The notes under the pieces: model-generated | What the model saw: the letters and a program-made list of their open reading frames with translations, nothing else | Database searches by the model: none | Told to the model about the DNA's origin: nothing | Program-made: the position numbers and the translations under genes | DNA from: CAVVSQ01 sp963848825 | GTDB taxonomy: Bacteria > Planctomycetota > Planctomycetia > Gemmatales > Gemmataceae | DNA: 64,000 nt | Direction: 5' to 3' | Assembly (NCBI GenBank): GCA_963848825.1 | Contig: CAWKFA010000015.1 | Location: forward strand, 1,240,001-1,304,000 | In this document: positions 1 to 9,522 of the stretch, piece by piece | Layout: every line of letters starts with the position of its first letter | How positions within the stretch are numbered: position 1 is the first letter of the stretch

Positions 1-1410
1 GTGGCCAACAACGACCAGGCAGCCGCCAACGAAAATCAGGCCACGGTCATTAACGTGGTCGCCAACGATACCGACGCCGATGGTACTGTCGATGCCACCA
101 CGGTCACGCTTGTCCAGAACCCGGCCCACGGTTCCGCGACCGTCGATGCGATTTCCGGCGCCGTGAACTTCACGCCCACCGCTGGTTTCGCCGGCAATGA
201 CACCTTCACCTACACCGTGAGGGATAACAACGGTGCCATCTCCAATGTGGCCACGGTCAGTATCCATGTGAATGCGCCGCCTGTAGCCAACAATGACCAG
301 GCGACAGTGAATCGCAACCAAAGCTCAGTTATCAACGTGCTTGCTAACGACACCGATGCGGATGGCACCGTCAATCCGACCACCGTGACGATCGTGCAAA
401 ACCCAACAAACGGCACGGTGAGCGTCAATCCAACCACTGGGGCCGTAACGTATACGCCAGCCAACGGCTTTGCCGGTCAGGACAGTTTCACTTATACCAT
501 TAAGGACAACAACGGTGCCGTCTCGAACACAGCCATCGTTTCCATCACGGTCGTCAATGCAATCCCCGTGGCCAACAACGACCAGGCAACCACCAACGAA
601 AATCAGGCCACGATCATTAACGTGGTCGCCAACGATACCGACGCCGATGGCAACGTCGATGCCACCACAGTCACGCTTGTTCAGAACCCGGGCCATGGTG
701 CCGCGACGGTCGATGCGATTTCCGGCGCCGTGACCTATACACCCACCGCCGGTTTCGCCGGCAATGACAGCTTCACCTACACCGTGAGGGATAACAATGG
801 TGCCCTCTCCAATGTGGCCACGGTCAGCGTCCACGTGAATGCGCCGCCCGCCGCCAACAATGACCAGGCAACATTGAATCGCAACCAAAGCTCGGTCATC
901 AACGTGCTTGCCAACGACACCGATGCGGACGGCACCATCAATGCGACCACCGTGACGATCGTGCAAAACCCGGCAGACGGCGCGGTGAGCGTCAATCCGA
1001 CCACCGGCGCCGTAACCTATACGCCAACCAGTGGCTTCATCGGCCAAGACAGCTTTAACTACACCGTGAAGGATAACCTGGGGGCCGTCTCTAATGTGGC
1101 CACCGTTTCCATCACGGTCGTCAATATAGCGCCGGTGGCCATCAATGACCAGGCTGCTACCAACCCCAACCAAGCCACCATCATCAATGTTATCGCCAAC
1201 GACACCGATGCCGACGGCACCGTCAATCCCGCCACGGTCACTATCGCGCAGAACCCCACAAACGGTTCCGTGGCCGTCGATACGAACACCGGGGCCGTGA
1301 CCTATACTCCAAACACCGGCTTCACCGGCCAGGACAACTTCACCTATACCGTCAAGGACAACGATGGGACCGTTTCTAACCAGGCCACGGTCAGCGTCCG
1401 CGTCGCCGCC
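1..1410 (+). repeat. five tandem Ig-like domain repeats with a two-domain (567 bp) higher-order period
   Basis: Domain starts fall at about 1, 283, 568, 850 and 1135, so units are 282 or 285 bp. Copies 1 and 3 are nearly identical in DNA, as are copies 2 and 4, each pair 567 bp apart. This shows duplication of a two-domain block, not of single domains. Confidence 0.85.
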
Positions 1411-3180
1411 TCCCCCACGATTGACAATCAAGCCTTTAACGTGATTGACGAGAGTCAAAACGGCACCATCGTGGGAACCGTGGTGGCCAGTGAGCCGAAT
1501 GCAGGTCTGCATCTGACATATGCCATTACCCAGGGCAATACCGGCAATACCTTCCAGATCGATCCGGCCACCGGGCAGATCACGGTGGCGAACAATACGC
1601 AGCTGACGGTGGGCAATTCCCCCTTCAGCCTCACAGTCCAGGTAACTGATAGTGGCAGCCCGGCGCTGAGCAGCTCAGCCACGATGACCATCAACATAGT
1701 GATCGGCTCTCTCGTCAGCGCCGCCCTCGCCGATGATACTGGCCGTTCCGCCACAGACGGCATCACAACCGATCCCACGGTGACGGGCACAGTCTCCCAT
1801 GCCGACACGGTTGCCACGTTTATTGCCGGTCTGGACGACACCAACACCGCGAACTTTGTCGATGTGACCAATCAACTCAACAACGGTGCCTTCACTTTTG
1901 ACCTTGGCGAGTTAACCGCCATTAACCATGGCCAGACTGTGGCGGACGGCGCTCATACGCTCCGCCTACAAACCACGAATCAGGACGGCATCGTCTCGCC
2001 GGTCTTCGTTCTAACCTTCACGCTGGACCGAGCGACACCTCCATTTTCCATGGACCTCGATCCCAACTTCGACACTGGCACGGTCGGCGATCAAATAACA
2101 TCACTGAACAGCGTCACGCTCGATGGCACTACCAGTCCCAGTTTTGGCGTTACGTTGAAAGACCTGCAAGGGACCGTTTTGGCAACGACGAGCGCGGACA
2201 GTACCGGCCACTTCACCTTCACTAGCGTCGCCCTGGTGAATGGCGCCAATCAGTTCCAAATCCAGGTCGAAAGCGTTTCCGGCCTTCAAGTCACATTCAA
2301 TCGCACTTTCACCCGACAGGACAACGCGCCGACGGTCCTGACGCCAATCGCTAACGTGTCCGTGCCTCATAACAGCGCGAGCACAACGATCGATCTGGCG
2401 GCCAATTTTACCGACCCCGACATGACCTCCAGCATTGTCCAGTTCAATACGTCCGCCGGACCGATCGATGTGCAACTATTCGACACCCAAACCCCGCAAA
2501 CGGTGGCCAACTTCTTTGACTACCTTCAAAGCGGCGCCTACAACAACACCATCTTCCACCGCCTCATAGGCGGCTTTGTGCTCCAGGGGGGCGGTTATAC
2601 CTTCAACGCCGTCAACCACACCCTCGATCCGATTGCCGCCCTGCCCGCGGTCCCCAACGAATTCGGCATTTCCAACACCGTCGGAACGATCGCCATGGCC
2701 AAACTGCCCAATCTGCCCAACAGCGCCACCGATCAATTCTTCTTCAACCTCGCGAACAATGCGGCGAACCTCGACAATCAGAACGGGGGCTTCACGGTCT
2801 TTGGAAAAATCCTGGGAGCCAACGACCAGGCAATGCTCAATACGTTGGCCGGCACTCCGGTCGCGAACAAGGGGGGTGATTTCTCCACGATACCCCTCAA
2901 TAATTACACGGGTACTAACTTTCCGACCGACGCCACTCTTGGCAATTTCGTCAGCATTCAAAGCTTCTCTATCATCAAACGCACCGAATGGCTCACTTAT
3001 TCCATCGTTTCCAATACCAACCCAGGATTGGTTACCGCATCCCTCAACGCCGGGGCCAACCAGATGCTCGGTCTTCAATACGCCCAGGGGCAAAGTGGCA
3101 CCGCCACCATCACCATCCAAGCGACCGATCGCTTCGGACAATCGGTCAATTCATCCTTCCAGGTTACCGTTACCCCATGA
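1..3180 (+). CDS. Ig/cadherin-like repeat protein with C-terminal cyclophilin-type peptidyl-prolyl isomerase domain (5' end outside window)
   Basis: The reading frame is open at base 1, so the start and any signal peptide lie upstream. Residues 1-470 of the visible part are five tandem domains of about 94 residues, each with a VANNDQA opening, an NDTDADG calcium-type loop and an FTYTV(R/K)DN strand, typical of bacterial Ig/cadherin-like surface repeats. Residues about 475-570 form a cadherin-like domain, followed by two Ig-like segments. Residues about 812-985 match cyclophilin: FHRLIGGFVLQGG contains the catalytic Arg and Gln, and QFFFNLANN matches the substrate-binding QFFINT loop. Known of the family: cyclophilins isomerise Xaa-Pro bonds. 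Inference: a large cell-surface or extracellular protein carrying a folding enzyme. The stop is followed by a decayed GGGGTCAGACCCC-type inverted repeat. Confidence 0.85.
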   Translation: MANNDQAAANENQATVINVVANDTDADGTVDATTVTLVQNPAHGSATVDAISGAVNFTPTAGFAGNDTFTYTVRDNNGAISNVATVSIHVNAPPVANNDQATVNRNQSSVINVLANDTDADGTVNPTTVTIVQNPTNGTVSVNPTTGAVTYTPANGFAGQDSFTYTIKDNNGAVSNTAIVSITVVNAIPVANNDQATTNENQATIINVVANDTDADGNVDATTVTLVQNPGHGAATVDAISGAVTYTPTAGFAGNDSFTYTVRDNNGALSNVATVSVHVNAPPAANNDQATLNRNQSSVINVLANDTDADGTINATTVTIVQNPADGAVSVNPTTGAVTYTPTSGFIGQDSFNYTVKDNLGAVSNVATVSITVVNIAPVAINDQAATNPNQATIINVIANDTDADGTVNPATVTIAQNPTNGSVAVDTNTGAVTYTPNTGFTGQDNFTYTVKDNDGTVSNQATVSVRVAASPTIDNQAFNVIDESQNGTIVGTVVASEPNAGLHLTYAITQGNTGNTFQIDPATGQITVANNTQLTVGNSPFSLTVQVTDSGSPALSSSATMTINIVIGSLVSAALADDTGRSATDGITTDPTVTGTVSHADTVATFIAGLDDTNTANFVDVTNQLNNGAFTFDLGELTAINHGQTVADGAHTLRLQTTNQDGIVSPVFVLTFTLDRATPPFSMDLDPNFDTGTVGDQITSLNSVTLDGTTSPSFGVTLKDLQGTVLATTSADSTGHFTFTSVALVNGANQFQIQVESVSGLQVTFNRTFTRQDNAPTVLTPIANVSVPHNSASTTIDLAANFTDPDMTSSIVQFNTSAGPIDVQLFDTQTPQTVANFFDYLQSGAYNNTIFHRLIGGFVLQGGGYTFNAVNHTLDPIAALPAVPNEFGISNTVGTIAMAKLPNLPNSATDQFFFNLANNAANLDNQNGGFTVFGKILGANDQAMLNTLAGTPVANKGGDFSTIPLNNYTGTNFPTDATLGNFVSIQSFSIIKRTEWLTYSIVSNTNPGLVTASLNAGANQMLGLQYAQGQSGTATITIQATDRFGQSVNSSFQVTVTP

Positions 3181-3884
3181 TCAGGAAATACGCCACAAGA
3201 TAGGGGTTCGAAAAGGTTGTCCGGTGACACCCTGGACCGTGCGTTGGGTAAAAAAGGGGCAGACTCCTTGATGCGAACAGAGTTATCAACCCTATGGCAG
3301 GGTACCGAGGGGGTCTGAACTCTTTTTCCTCGTATCCGTTCTGTGACCTCCACGTGCCACAGCCCTAGGGTTGACGCCTCCGCTTATGTGCAAGATCACC
3401 TTGAGCGCATGGCTCATGATCGCGGGCCGCCGAAGGAGATCCTTTCTCCTTTTCCGTAAGAGTTCCCTCTGGGCCGGCAGAGGGAACGGTTTTACTGTTA
3501 AATAGCTTACGTTCCGTAAATATTGACGGGCCAAGGTGTTCCGAAAACATATCCTGGATGCACAAAGAAACGAAAACAGGCACCGTGTCGGCAAGTTCCC
3601 CCGGCCAAGCGCATTCTCGACGCTTGGCCGAGGTTGCCTGACCCAATTCGACGCGCCGTGCTCATCCATATTGGCAAAAATGGCCAGAAGGCTATGCAAT
3701 AAACGACCCTCAATTCAAGAATGGCGGCAAAATCGGTAAAAGACACGCGTTGGGGACCTTGCGAACGGGGTGACTTCGTTGTTCCCTTGACTGCCAGGTG
3801 ATATCCTAATTCATGAACGTTCAAAGTCCTACGGTGCCGGTGTGTTAATTCGAGGGCAGAATTATCCCGGCGACATCATTTCAA
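3181..3884. other. intergenic region without a convincing gene
   Basis: About 700 bp separates the repeat protein from the next gene. Short open frames on both strands have no signal peptide, ribosome site or recognisable domain. The only structure I see is the inverted repeat at 3248-3329. Confidence 0.6.
3248..3329. terminator. degenerate GGGGTCAGACCCC-family inverted repeat
   Basis: Left arm TAAAAAAGGGGCAGACTCC and right arm GGGGGTCTGAACTCTTTTTCC pair imperfectly. The spacer (TTGATGCGAACAGAGTT...) resembles the spacer of the copy at 59379-59473. It lies about 70 bp after a stop codon. It looks like a decayed member of the family described at 50274, 52890 and 59379. Confidence 0.55.
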
Positions 3885-4673
3885 GTGCATGAAATTCAAG
3901 CGTCGATTCGCTTCATCCAAGGTTACCGGTATCTTGACCGGTGCGGCCATGCGATGGTCAAGCTTGAAAACCTCTTGGCGGACGGATGGATAACAACTCA
4001 AAGAACGCCCACGGCGGGCAGTCTCAAGAACGATCAGTTCGGAATGACAACGAGTTTCAATTCCGATGCCATGTCGGTCCAGCAAACCCAGGCGGTCTCG
4101 TTCGATTTATTTCTCGATCAGACTTGCAAGATATTCGATACGCTGTGGCCTATGTTTGAGATAAAACGTATTAACCAGCCTTCAGTTCGGATCATCTTAC
4201 AGAAGGGTTTTGAGGACAATGAACTTGATTCGGCATCGCGATACATGCTCTCTCTTAAGCTTTGTGCCCCAAATGCTGGGCTGAGAAACCTAATGGGAGG
4301 GAAGGAAACGGCCCTGGATTTCGTGTTTGTGACGAGCGAAGACTTGGTTTGGGGTGAAGTGAATGCGTATCAGCGCCGTCGAGTAGAGTGCAAAGTGATC
4401 CGCCAAGAAAGACAGCCACCTTTTAACGAACGATTATTGAGGCCGAACTCGGCAACTAGAGCGACAAGCAACAAGATGCAATGAAAGTCCCTCATGAAGC
4501 AACGTCGAACCCCATGGGTAGTTTTTCCAGTCGCTGCCCAAATTGATGTAGAGCACTCCTACGAGACAGAGTTCAGCGCTGAGGCGTTTGACTGGCCTGG
4601 TTTCCTGCATCAGGGTTGGGGCTGGGCGGAGTCAGTGCGTAGCGGCATTGTCAACTTGAACGATGAGAAATAA
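3885..4673 (+). pseudogene. unrecognised protein of about 262 residues interrupted by an in-frame TGA
   Basis: The frame from ATG 3885 runs 199 codons to TGA at 4482-4484, then continues in the same frame without a shift to TAA 4671-4673. The second part (from ATG 4494) includes TPWVVFPVAAQIDVEHSY and a Trp-rich end, and reads like a natural protein C-terminus, so the TGA is probably a nonsense mutation. The first part has mixed alpha/beta composition with no motif I can name. The next gene starts 2 bp after the TAA, suggesting an operon. DNA here is visibly more AT-rich than the rest of the window and the next genes are also broken, consistent with a decaying acquired island. I do not recognise the family. 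Confidence 0.5.
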
Positions 4674-4675
4674 CC

Positions 4676-4948
4676 ATGGCGGAAAGACGCTCTTATTCGA
4701 GTCCGATATCGTTGGGGGAGCGGGACGTTGAACCCGTAGTGAAAGGTGAACTACCATCACCTGAAAAAAGCGGTTCCGAGCGAACATTTTCAGAGGTCCA
4801 TTCAGCCTACCGATTGGGCTTGCAGACGTACCGCGAGGTGGTCAACCGAAACAAACTCCACCTCTCAAAGTTTCTCAAACAAACGCTACTGGTTACAAAG
4901 AATTCCGACGGCTCTGTGACGACGTCTTTAACGAGTGAAAACGTATAG
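4676..4948 (+). CDS. small hypothetical protein (90 aa)
   Basis: ATG 4676 follows the preceding stop by 2 bp and the frame ends at TAG 4946-4948, a few bases before the next frame, so it sits in the same small cluster. The protein is hydrophilic, with a charged N-terminus and a helical middle (SAYRLGLQTYREVVNRNKL). There is no signal peptide or membrane segment. I do not recognise it. Given its position just upstream of a PIN-domain relic it could be a partner in a toxin-antitoxin-like set, but the sequence does not show that directly. Confidence 0.45.
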   Translation: MAERRSYSSPISLGERDVEPVVKGELPSPEKSGSERTFSEVHSAYRLGLQTYREVVNRNKLHLSKFLKQTLLVTKNSDGSVTTSLTSENV

Positions 4949-4956
4949 ATACGTTC

Positions 4957-5323
4957 TTGGTCGATAACGAGGTGAGCGACGAAGGCGCCGAAGTCGTGGT
5001 CGAAATTGAAGTGCTCCTTGAGGACCTATACGATTGCGCCTATGGACAAGGTGAGTTTCTCAAGCGTACCGTTGTGGCTATCCAGGGCCAAGTAAACAAC
5101 TCGCGTTGGAATAGAAGACACGTCGATTTTTTAAAGGATATTGTAGGCTTTCTTCGCGTCCGCTATCTGGTGGACGAAGCGACTTTAGATACCTGCTTTG
5201 AAATGATCAAGTCTGCGCGGTCTAGATCCGTTACGTGGCACTATTTGCGAACCGCGCGTTGTGAAGCGTTACCGCATCGAAGAAGTGGTGGAGCATGTCG
5301 AGCCAAACGGTCAACCCTCTTGA
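4957..5323 (+). pseudogene. hypothetical protein, frameshifted near its C-terminus
   Basis: The frame starts at TTG 4957 (no ATG is available after the upstream stop) and reads an acidic, helical protein to about residue 95. The following residues of this frame are Arg/Ser-rich and look out of phase. A second frame from about 5250 reads VVKRYRIEEVVEHVEPNGQ and stops at TGA 5321, overlapping the start of the next frame (ATG 5295) as real operon genes do. I infer one gene of about 120 residues with a frameshift around 5245-5256. Function unknown; it sits directly upstream of the PIN-domain relic. Confidence 0.45.
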
Positions 5324-6025
5324 TACCAAGCAAGCTACAACTGCGGCAGCCATCCATGTCCGCCGGGCTCTTCTTGACACAACGATCCAACTCGATCGGC
5401 GAAAGACAGAACCGCGCAAACAAAAACTCGAATCCATCCTTGCCGGTTTCAGCTGGAAGTTCTCCACAGGTATTTCCTTGGTGGAGTTTAAAGCCACGGT
5501 AATTCCAAGAGTGTATAACTATCCACAATCAACTGCGCCGGCCTAGGGCACGATTCACCCGCGTAAGGGACTCGCTTTTGGAAAAAAAAGATCAACAAAT
5601 CAGCCTTCGTAGCCATATTTTCAACAACATGATTCAGATTTTTGCCTCGTCCTTCAATATTGCTGCGGAGGAAGACTTTCGTTTGGCCGAGAAGTCGAGG
5701 TTAGGCGCTTGAAAACATCATTCCCGAGCTTTTCGATTGGTTTCTACGAGACAGCGTGGATGTGGTCCTTAACAACCGCCTCGCGTGTGATAGAGCCAAA
5801 GGCCCCCTAAGAAAAAACGGGCTGCCTTGGAGGTAAACCTTCCAGAAGCAAGCGCGGTAAAATCAAAACTGCAACGTAGAGAGTGTCATACGGCAGGAGG
5901 GTCGTGAGTTGTTGAAATTTCTGCAACCGAGCTTGGCCGACCAGGCCTATGGATTTCGAGATCACGAATTCTTCAAGCTGAAAATCTATGCACTACACCA
6001 AACCAAGTATGCTTTAGTCGGATGA
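5295..6025 (+). pseudogene. PIN-domain-like protein, decayed by at least four frameshifts
   Basis: Five consecutive frame fragments read like one protein. Fragment 1 (5295 to about 5510) contains RRALLDTTIQLDRRK and FSTGISLVEFKATVI, which fit the first PIN strand with its metal-binding Asp and the following conserved Ser/Glu helix. Fragment 2 (about 5512-5709) reads CITIHNQLRRPRARFTRV and SHIFNNMIQIFASSF. Fragment 3 (5708 to about 5810) reads ENIIPELFDWFLRDSVDVV. Fragment 4 (about 5812-5875) reads KKKRAALEVNLPEASAV. Fragment 5 (about 5875-6025) reads VIRQEGRELLKFLQPSLADQAY and ends at TGA. PIN domains are often RNase toxins of VapBC-type systems; whether this was one is inference. The number of lesions in about 730 bp marks it as a true pseudogene. 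Confidence 0.6.
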
Positions 6026-6365
6026 TCCCCAAATAGTTTATGAAAGTTCAAGTGCCATCGTATCAGGACCCTTTTTTCTCAATCGTCTGTAGCGTTTACT
6101 CTGCTTCTTCGCATTACCGATGAGGAAGCCAATAAACACGCACCAAGAGGCTATTCCTGATTTCCTGCCTTCCTCATTGGCAATGCGACGGAGGCCTGGC
6201 AGCGAAAACACTTGATCCGCTGTGCCGGCAGCGTTGCCAATACCCCATTTTGACGCCTTATTTTCTGCAATCCCCTCGATTTATTCAAACTTCCCGTTAG
6301 AACCGTTCGACCTAATATCAGGTGGCGCAGGCCGTCCGGGGTTGCCGCGTTTCAAGGAGGAAGTG
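6026..6365. other. intergenic region with an insertion-sequence end relic
   Basis: No gene is supported. Bases 6037-6080 (TTTATGAAAGTTCAAGTGCC...CAGGACCCTTTTTT) match the right terminal inverted repeat of the IS4-type element at 19317-20871 with a few differences, so an IS of this family probably once ended here, next to the decayed PIN gene. Confidence 0.6.
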
Positions 6366-7592
6366 ATGAGCGTTCGTCATGCAATAATTGGCTTGTTGGC
6401 CACCGGCGTCATGGCCGGGCAGGTATCTGCGCAATCCTTTGAATTGACGTCGTTTCTCTTTCGCCGGCCGGCGCCGTGCGACTGCGCTCCACCGGTATCA
6501 GGCCCGTTGACGGCGGGTACGCCGACGGACCCGGGCCAGCCGGCGGGCGCTCCTGCGGCCGATTCCCAGGCATTTGCCCAGGCTCCGGCGGCGGGTGGCG
6601 AAGGCGGCGCCTCCTTTAATCCGGCCATGTTCGGCGATCTGGGCTCGGGAGGTCTGGGGCGTGTGCTCGTACGTACTACCACCGTCATCCCGGCCTCGAC
6701 GATTACCGTTCCGGGTCCGACGATCCCTGGCAATCCGTTCGCTTCGCCGCCGATCCCGCCGACGCCGACAACCATCACGAAGGTCATCCCCGCCAGCACC
6801 GTGACCAGGTTCACGACGATTCAAGTGCCGCTAATCGGGCCCGGCTCTTTTAAAATCTCGGATAACGAGAGTCCCCGGCCGACCGACCGCGTCTTTTTCA
6901 CCTACAACTATTTCGACCGTGTAAATGCCGGGGGCAATAACCTGGGACTTAATCGCGAGTTGATCGGCTTCGAGAATACTTTTCTCGATGGCAATGCCTC
7001 TTTCGGCATGCGTCTACCCTTTCTGCAAACCACGCAGGGGGCAGGTATCTCTGGCCTGGTCAATCACGAGGTTGGCGACCTGACCTTGATCGGCAAGTAT
7101 GCCGTCATCAATAACCTCACGACAGGTAACGTATTATCGGGCGGCCTGGCGCTCACGGTCCCCTCGGCCGATCATCGCCTCATCCTGGCCGACGGCAACG
7201 CCCTGCGGTCCGTGCTGATACAGCCCTACACCGGCTGGATTATCAACGCCGGCAGCCTCTTTGCCCAGGGCTTTCACTCTTTGGTGGTGCCGACGGATAC
7301 CCGGGACATCACGGAGATCAATAATGACGTCGCGGTGGGCTATTGGCTCTATAAAAGTCCGGAAACGTTCTTGCGGGGCATCGTACCAACGGTCGAGGGT
7401 CATATCTTCACGCCGCTCAACCACACGAGCAATCTCGACCTGGTCTATTCTCCCAACATTGTCACCCTTACCTTCGGCATGAATTTTGTGCTGGTCGGCA
7501 ATTCCACTCTGGGGATCGCCGTCGCCGCCCCGGTCACGGGACCACGCCCGGATAACATCGAAGCGCTGGTATCCTTCAATGTGCGGTTTTAA
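6366..7592 (+). CDS. secreted / outer-membrane barrel-like protein
   Basis: The longer open frame begins at 6222, but ATG 6366 has a strong ribosome site (AAGGAGG, 6 bp upstream) and begins a signal peptide (MSVRHAIIGLLATGVMAGQVSAQS), so I choose it; the protein is 408 aa. Residues 30-160 form a Pro/Ala/Thr-rich linker with two copies of an (V)IPAST(I/V)T motif. From about residue 165 the sequence changes to alternating hydrophobic and polar strands with many Gly and Asn, ending in Phe (SFNVRF), as in outer-membrane beta-barrels. PRPTDRVFFTYNYFDRVN is a motif I associate with planctomycete putative porin/transport proteins. No enzymatic residues are evident. A hairpin with T-run follows at 7612-7646. 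Confidence 0.65.
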   Translation: MSVRHAIIGLLATGVMAGQVSAQSFELTSFLFRRPAPCDCAPPVSGPLTAGTPTDPGQPAGAPAADSQAFAQAPAAGGEGGASFNPAMFGDLGSGGLGRVLVRTTTVIPASTITVPGPTIPGNPFASPPIPPTPTTITKVIPASTVTRFTTIQVPLIGPGSFKISDNESPRPTDRVFFTYNYFDRVNAGGNNLGLNRELIGFENTFLDGNASFGMRLPFLQTTQGAGISGLVNHEVGDLTLIGKYAVINNLTTGNVLSGGLALTVPSADHRLILADGNALRSVLIQPYTGWIINAGSLFAQGFHSLVVPTDTRDITEINNDVAVGYWLYKSPETFLRGIVPTVEGHIFTPLNHTSNLDLVYSPNIVTLTFGMNFVLVGNSTLGIAVAAPVTGPRPDNIEALVSFNVRF

Positions 7593-7611
7593 AAAAGGTG
7601 TCAGCTCTTGG

Positions 7612-7646
7612 AAAAGGTGTCAGGAGCAGGTCCTGACGCCCTTTTT
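7612..7646. terminator. bidirectional terminator-like hairpin between convergent genes
   Basis: AAAAGGTGTCAGGA and TCCTGACGCCCTTTT form a near-perfect stem with a 5-base loop, with an A-run on one side and a T-run on the other. It lies between the 3' ends of the barrel protein (+) and the acyl-CoA dehydrogenase (-), so it could stop transcription both ways. Confidence 0.65.
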
Positions 7647-7656
7647 TAACCCTATT

Positions 7657-9477
7657 TCAATGCAGAAATTGGTTCGCTGTTCCCGTCGTCATGTCATCAT
7701 TGTTGTCCCAGAGAGCCGCCAGATTTTGTTTGATGCGGCGATTGGCGATGGCCAGGAAATAGCGGCCAGCACTGGCGTCGCGGGCCATCTCGGCGGCGTG
7801 GCCGTTGGTGTGCGTCTCCAGGTAATCCAGACGTGCCAGGGAACAACTCATGGCGTAAAGATCGCAGGCCGCGTCCGCCAGGCGTTCCTGCATATACTGG
7901 CTCCTCAGCACCACTTCCATGATGGCCAGTTCCTCCCCCTTGTCGGCAGCGCCATTGCCAAGGGCATTCTTGCGAAAATGCGCCAGGGTTTGCTGGACTG
8001 CTATGCCGAACTCGCGAATGCGCGCGCCAAGAGCGTGGGCCTCTTTTTTGAGGTTGGCGCTGTGCACCGGGACTTCCGGGGCATGAAAACGTTGCGCGAG
8101 CTGGCTTTTGCCGAACTGCCAGAGCGTGCTCATCTCCTTGAGGGGGTGCCGCAGGGCGCCCAGGACTCCCTTGAGCGACTCACCGACGCCGCGCATGCCG
8201 ACGACGGCGATAAATGCCTTGAGAACTTCATTGGCTCCCTCGCCGATCTGATTGATGCGGGCGTCGCGCATCATCCGCTCGTAAGGTTCGGTGGAGAAAT
8301 AGCCCTGGCCGCCGTAAATCTGCATCGTGTCGTTGACGATTTGCCAGAGAGCGTCGGTCGAAAAGACCTTGAGCATGGCGGTTTCGAGCATGTAGTCGTC
8401 GGTGCCACGATCGATGAGGGAAGCGCAGTTCATGGTGGCCGCTTCCATGGCAAACGTATGGGCCGCCATGGACGCGATTTTCTTTTTGGTGAGCTCGAAT
8501 TCGCCGAGAGTTTCCTTGAACTGCACGCGCGCATTGGCATGGCTTACCGCGGCTTGCAAACAGGTCTTGGCCGCTCCCGTGCAACTGGCGCCGAAGGTGG
8601 TACGGCCAAAATCGAGCACGGTCAGGGCGACGCGCAAGCCCTTGCCGTAAGGCCCCAGGATATTTGCCGCCGGGACGGGCATATTGTGAAAGGCGAGCCG
8701 CGCGGTGGCGGTGCCGCGGATGCCGCATTTGGGCATGCGGGCCTCGACGACCTGGAAGCCGGGCATGTCGGGCGTGACCAGGAAGGCGCTGATGCTGGTC
8801 TCGGTGGAGTTGGGGATAGGAGTCCGGGCCATCACGGTGAGCACTTGCGCGATGGCGCCGTTGGTGATATAGCGTTTGGTGCCCGTCAGGAAGAACGTTT
8901 TGCCGTCGGGGCTGGGCACGGCCATGGTCTGGACGTTGGCGGCGTCGGAGCCGGCCTCCGGTTCCGTCAGCGCGAAGGCCGCCAGGCTCTTGCCGGACAC
9001 GAGGTCGGGCAGCCAGCGGGCTTTTTGCTCCTCGGTGCCGAACAGGACCAGCGCGCGAATCCCGATGGAGTGATGCGCGTTGACGAAAACCGCCGTCGAG
9101 GAGCAATGGCCGCCGATCACTTCCATGATTTTGCAATAGGCCGACTGCGAAAAGGCACGGCCGCCGAAAGCACGCGGCGCGGTCATTCCTAAAACGCCGA
9201 GCTCTCCCAGTCCGGCAATGACCTCGGGCGGAATGTCGGCATTACGATCGATGGCGGCGGCGTCGATTTTCTCCAGGGCGAAGCGGCGCAGCAGGGTCAG
9301 CGCCTGTTCAAGATTTGGTCTCTCGGCCGGAGCGATCTCGGCACAGGGAAATACGAGAGACGCCTTGAAATGGCCGAAAAATAGCCCCTTGGCGAAGCCG
9401 AGCTTATTGGGCCCCGCGAAGAGCAGCTCCTCGGCCTGCTTCTTTTGTTCCTGAATTTGCGCCGCGGAGAGGGCCAT
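7657..9477 (-). CDS. acyl-CoA dehydrogenase family protein
   Basis: 606 residues with the three-part acyl-CoA dehydrogenase fold: an N-terminal helical domain (ALEKIDAAAIDRNADIPPE), a middle beta domain with AFALTEPEAGSDAANV and FFLTGTKRYITNG (flavin and substrate contacts), and a C-terminal helical domain with FGRTTFGASC, QIYGGQGYF and RDARINQIGEGANEVL, the last matching the family signature next to the catalytic Glu region. Known chemistry: FAD-dependent alpha,beta-dehydrogenation of acyl-CoA thioesters, cytoplasmic, passing electrons to ETF. The protein is longer than a classic 380-residue enzyme because of a C-terminal helical extension of about 180 residues, as in the very-long-chain-like group. 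Substrate cannot be told from sequence. Confidence 0.9.
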   Translation of the reverse strand: MALSAAQIQEQKKQAEELLFAGPNKLGFAKGLFFGHFKASLVFPCAEIAPAERPNLEQALTLLRRFALEKIDAAAIDRNADIPPEVIAGLGELGVLGMTAPRAFGGRAFSQSAYCKIMEVIGGHCSSTAVFVNAHHSIGIRALVLFGTEEQKARWLPDLVSGKSLAAFALTEPEAGSDAANVQTMAVPSPDGKTFFLTGTKRYITNGAIAQVLTVMARTPIPNSTETSISAFLVTPDMPGFQVVEARMPKCGIRGTATARLAFHNMPVPAANILGPYGKGLRVALTVLDFGRTTFGASCTGAAKTCLQAAVSHANARVQFKETLGEFELTKKKIASMAAHTFAMEAATMNCASLIDRGTDDYMLETAMLKVFSTDALWQIVNDTMQIYGGQGYFSTEPYERMMRDARINQIGEGANEVLKAFIAVVGMRGVGESLKGVLGALRHPLKEMSTLWQFGKSQLAQRFHAPEVPVHSANLKKEAHALGARIREFGIAVQQTLAHFRKNALGNGAADKGEELAIMEVVLRSQYMQERLADAACDLYAMSCSLARLDYLETHTNGHAAEMARDASAGRYFLAIANRRIKQNLAALWDNNDDMTTGTANQFLH

Positions 9478-9522
9478 GGCAAAATCTCCGACTGGGGGGT
9501 TGTTTGCACGCGGGCTAATCTA

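Noticed and set aside
325..1512. 395-codon minus strand open frame
   Set aside because: It is antisense to the Ig-like repeats; its Gly/Arg/Asp composition mirrors the repeat DNA.
4482..4484. In-frame TGA read as selenocysteine, given the tRNA-Sec
   Set aside because: The flanking residues show no redox Cys motif and I see no SECIS-like hairpin immediately downstream. Nonsense mutation is simpler, as neighbouring genes are also broken.
7486..9192. 568-codon + strand open frame
   Set aside because: It is antisense to the acyl-CoA dehydrogenase gene and has no recognisable domain.
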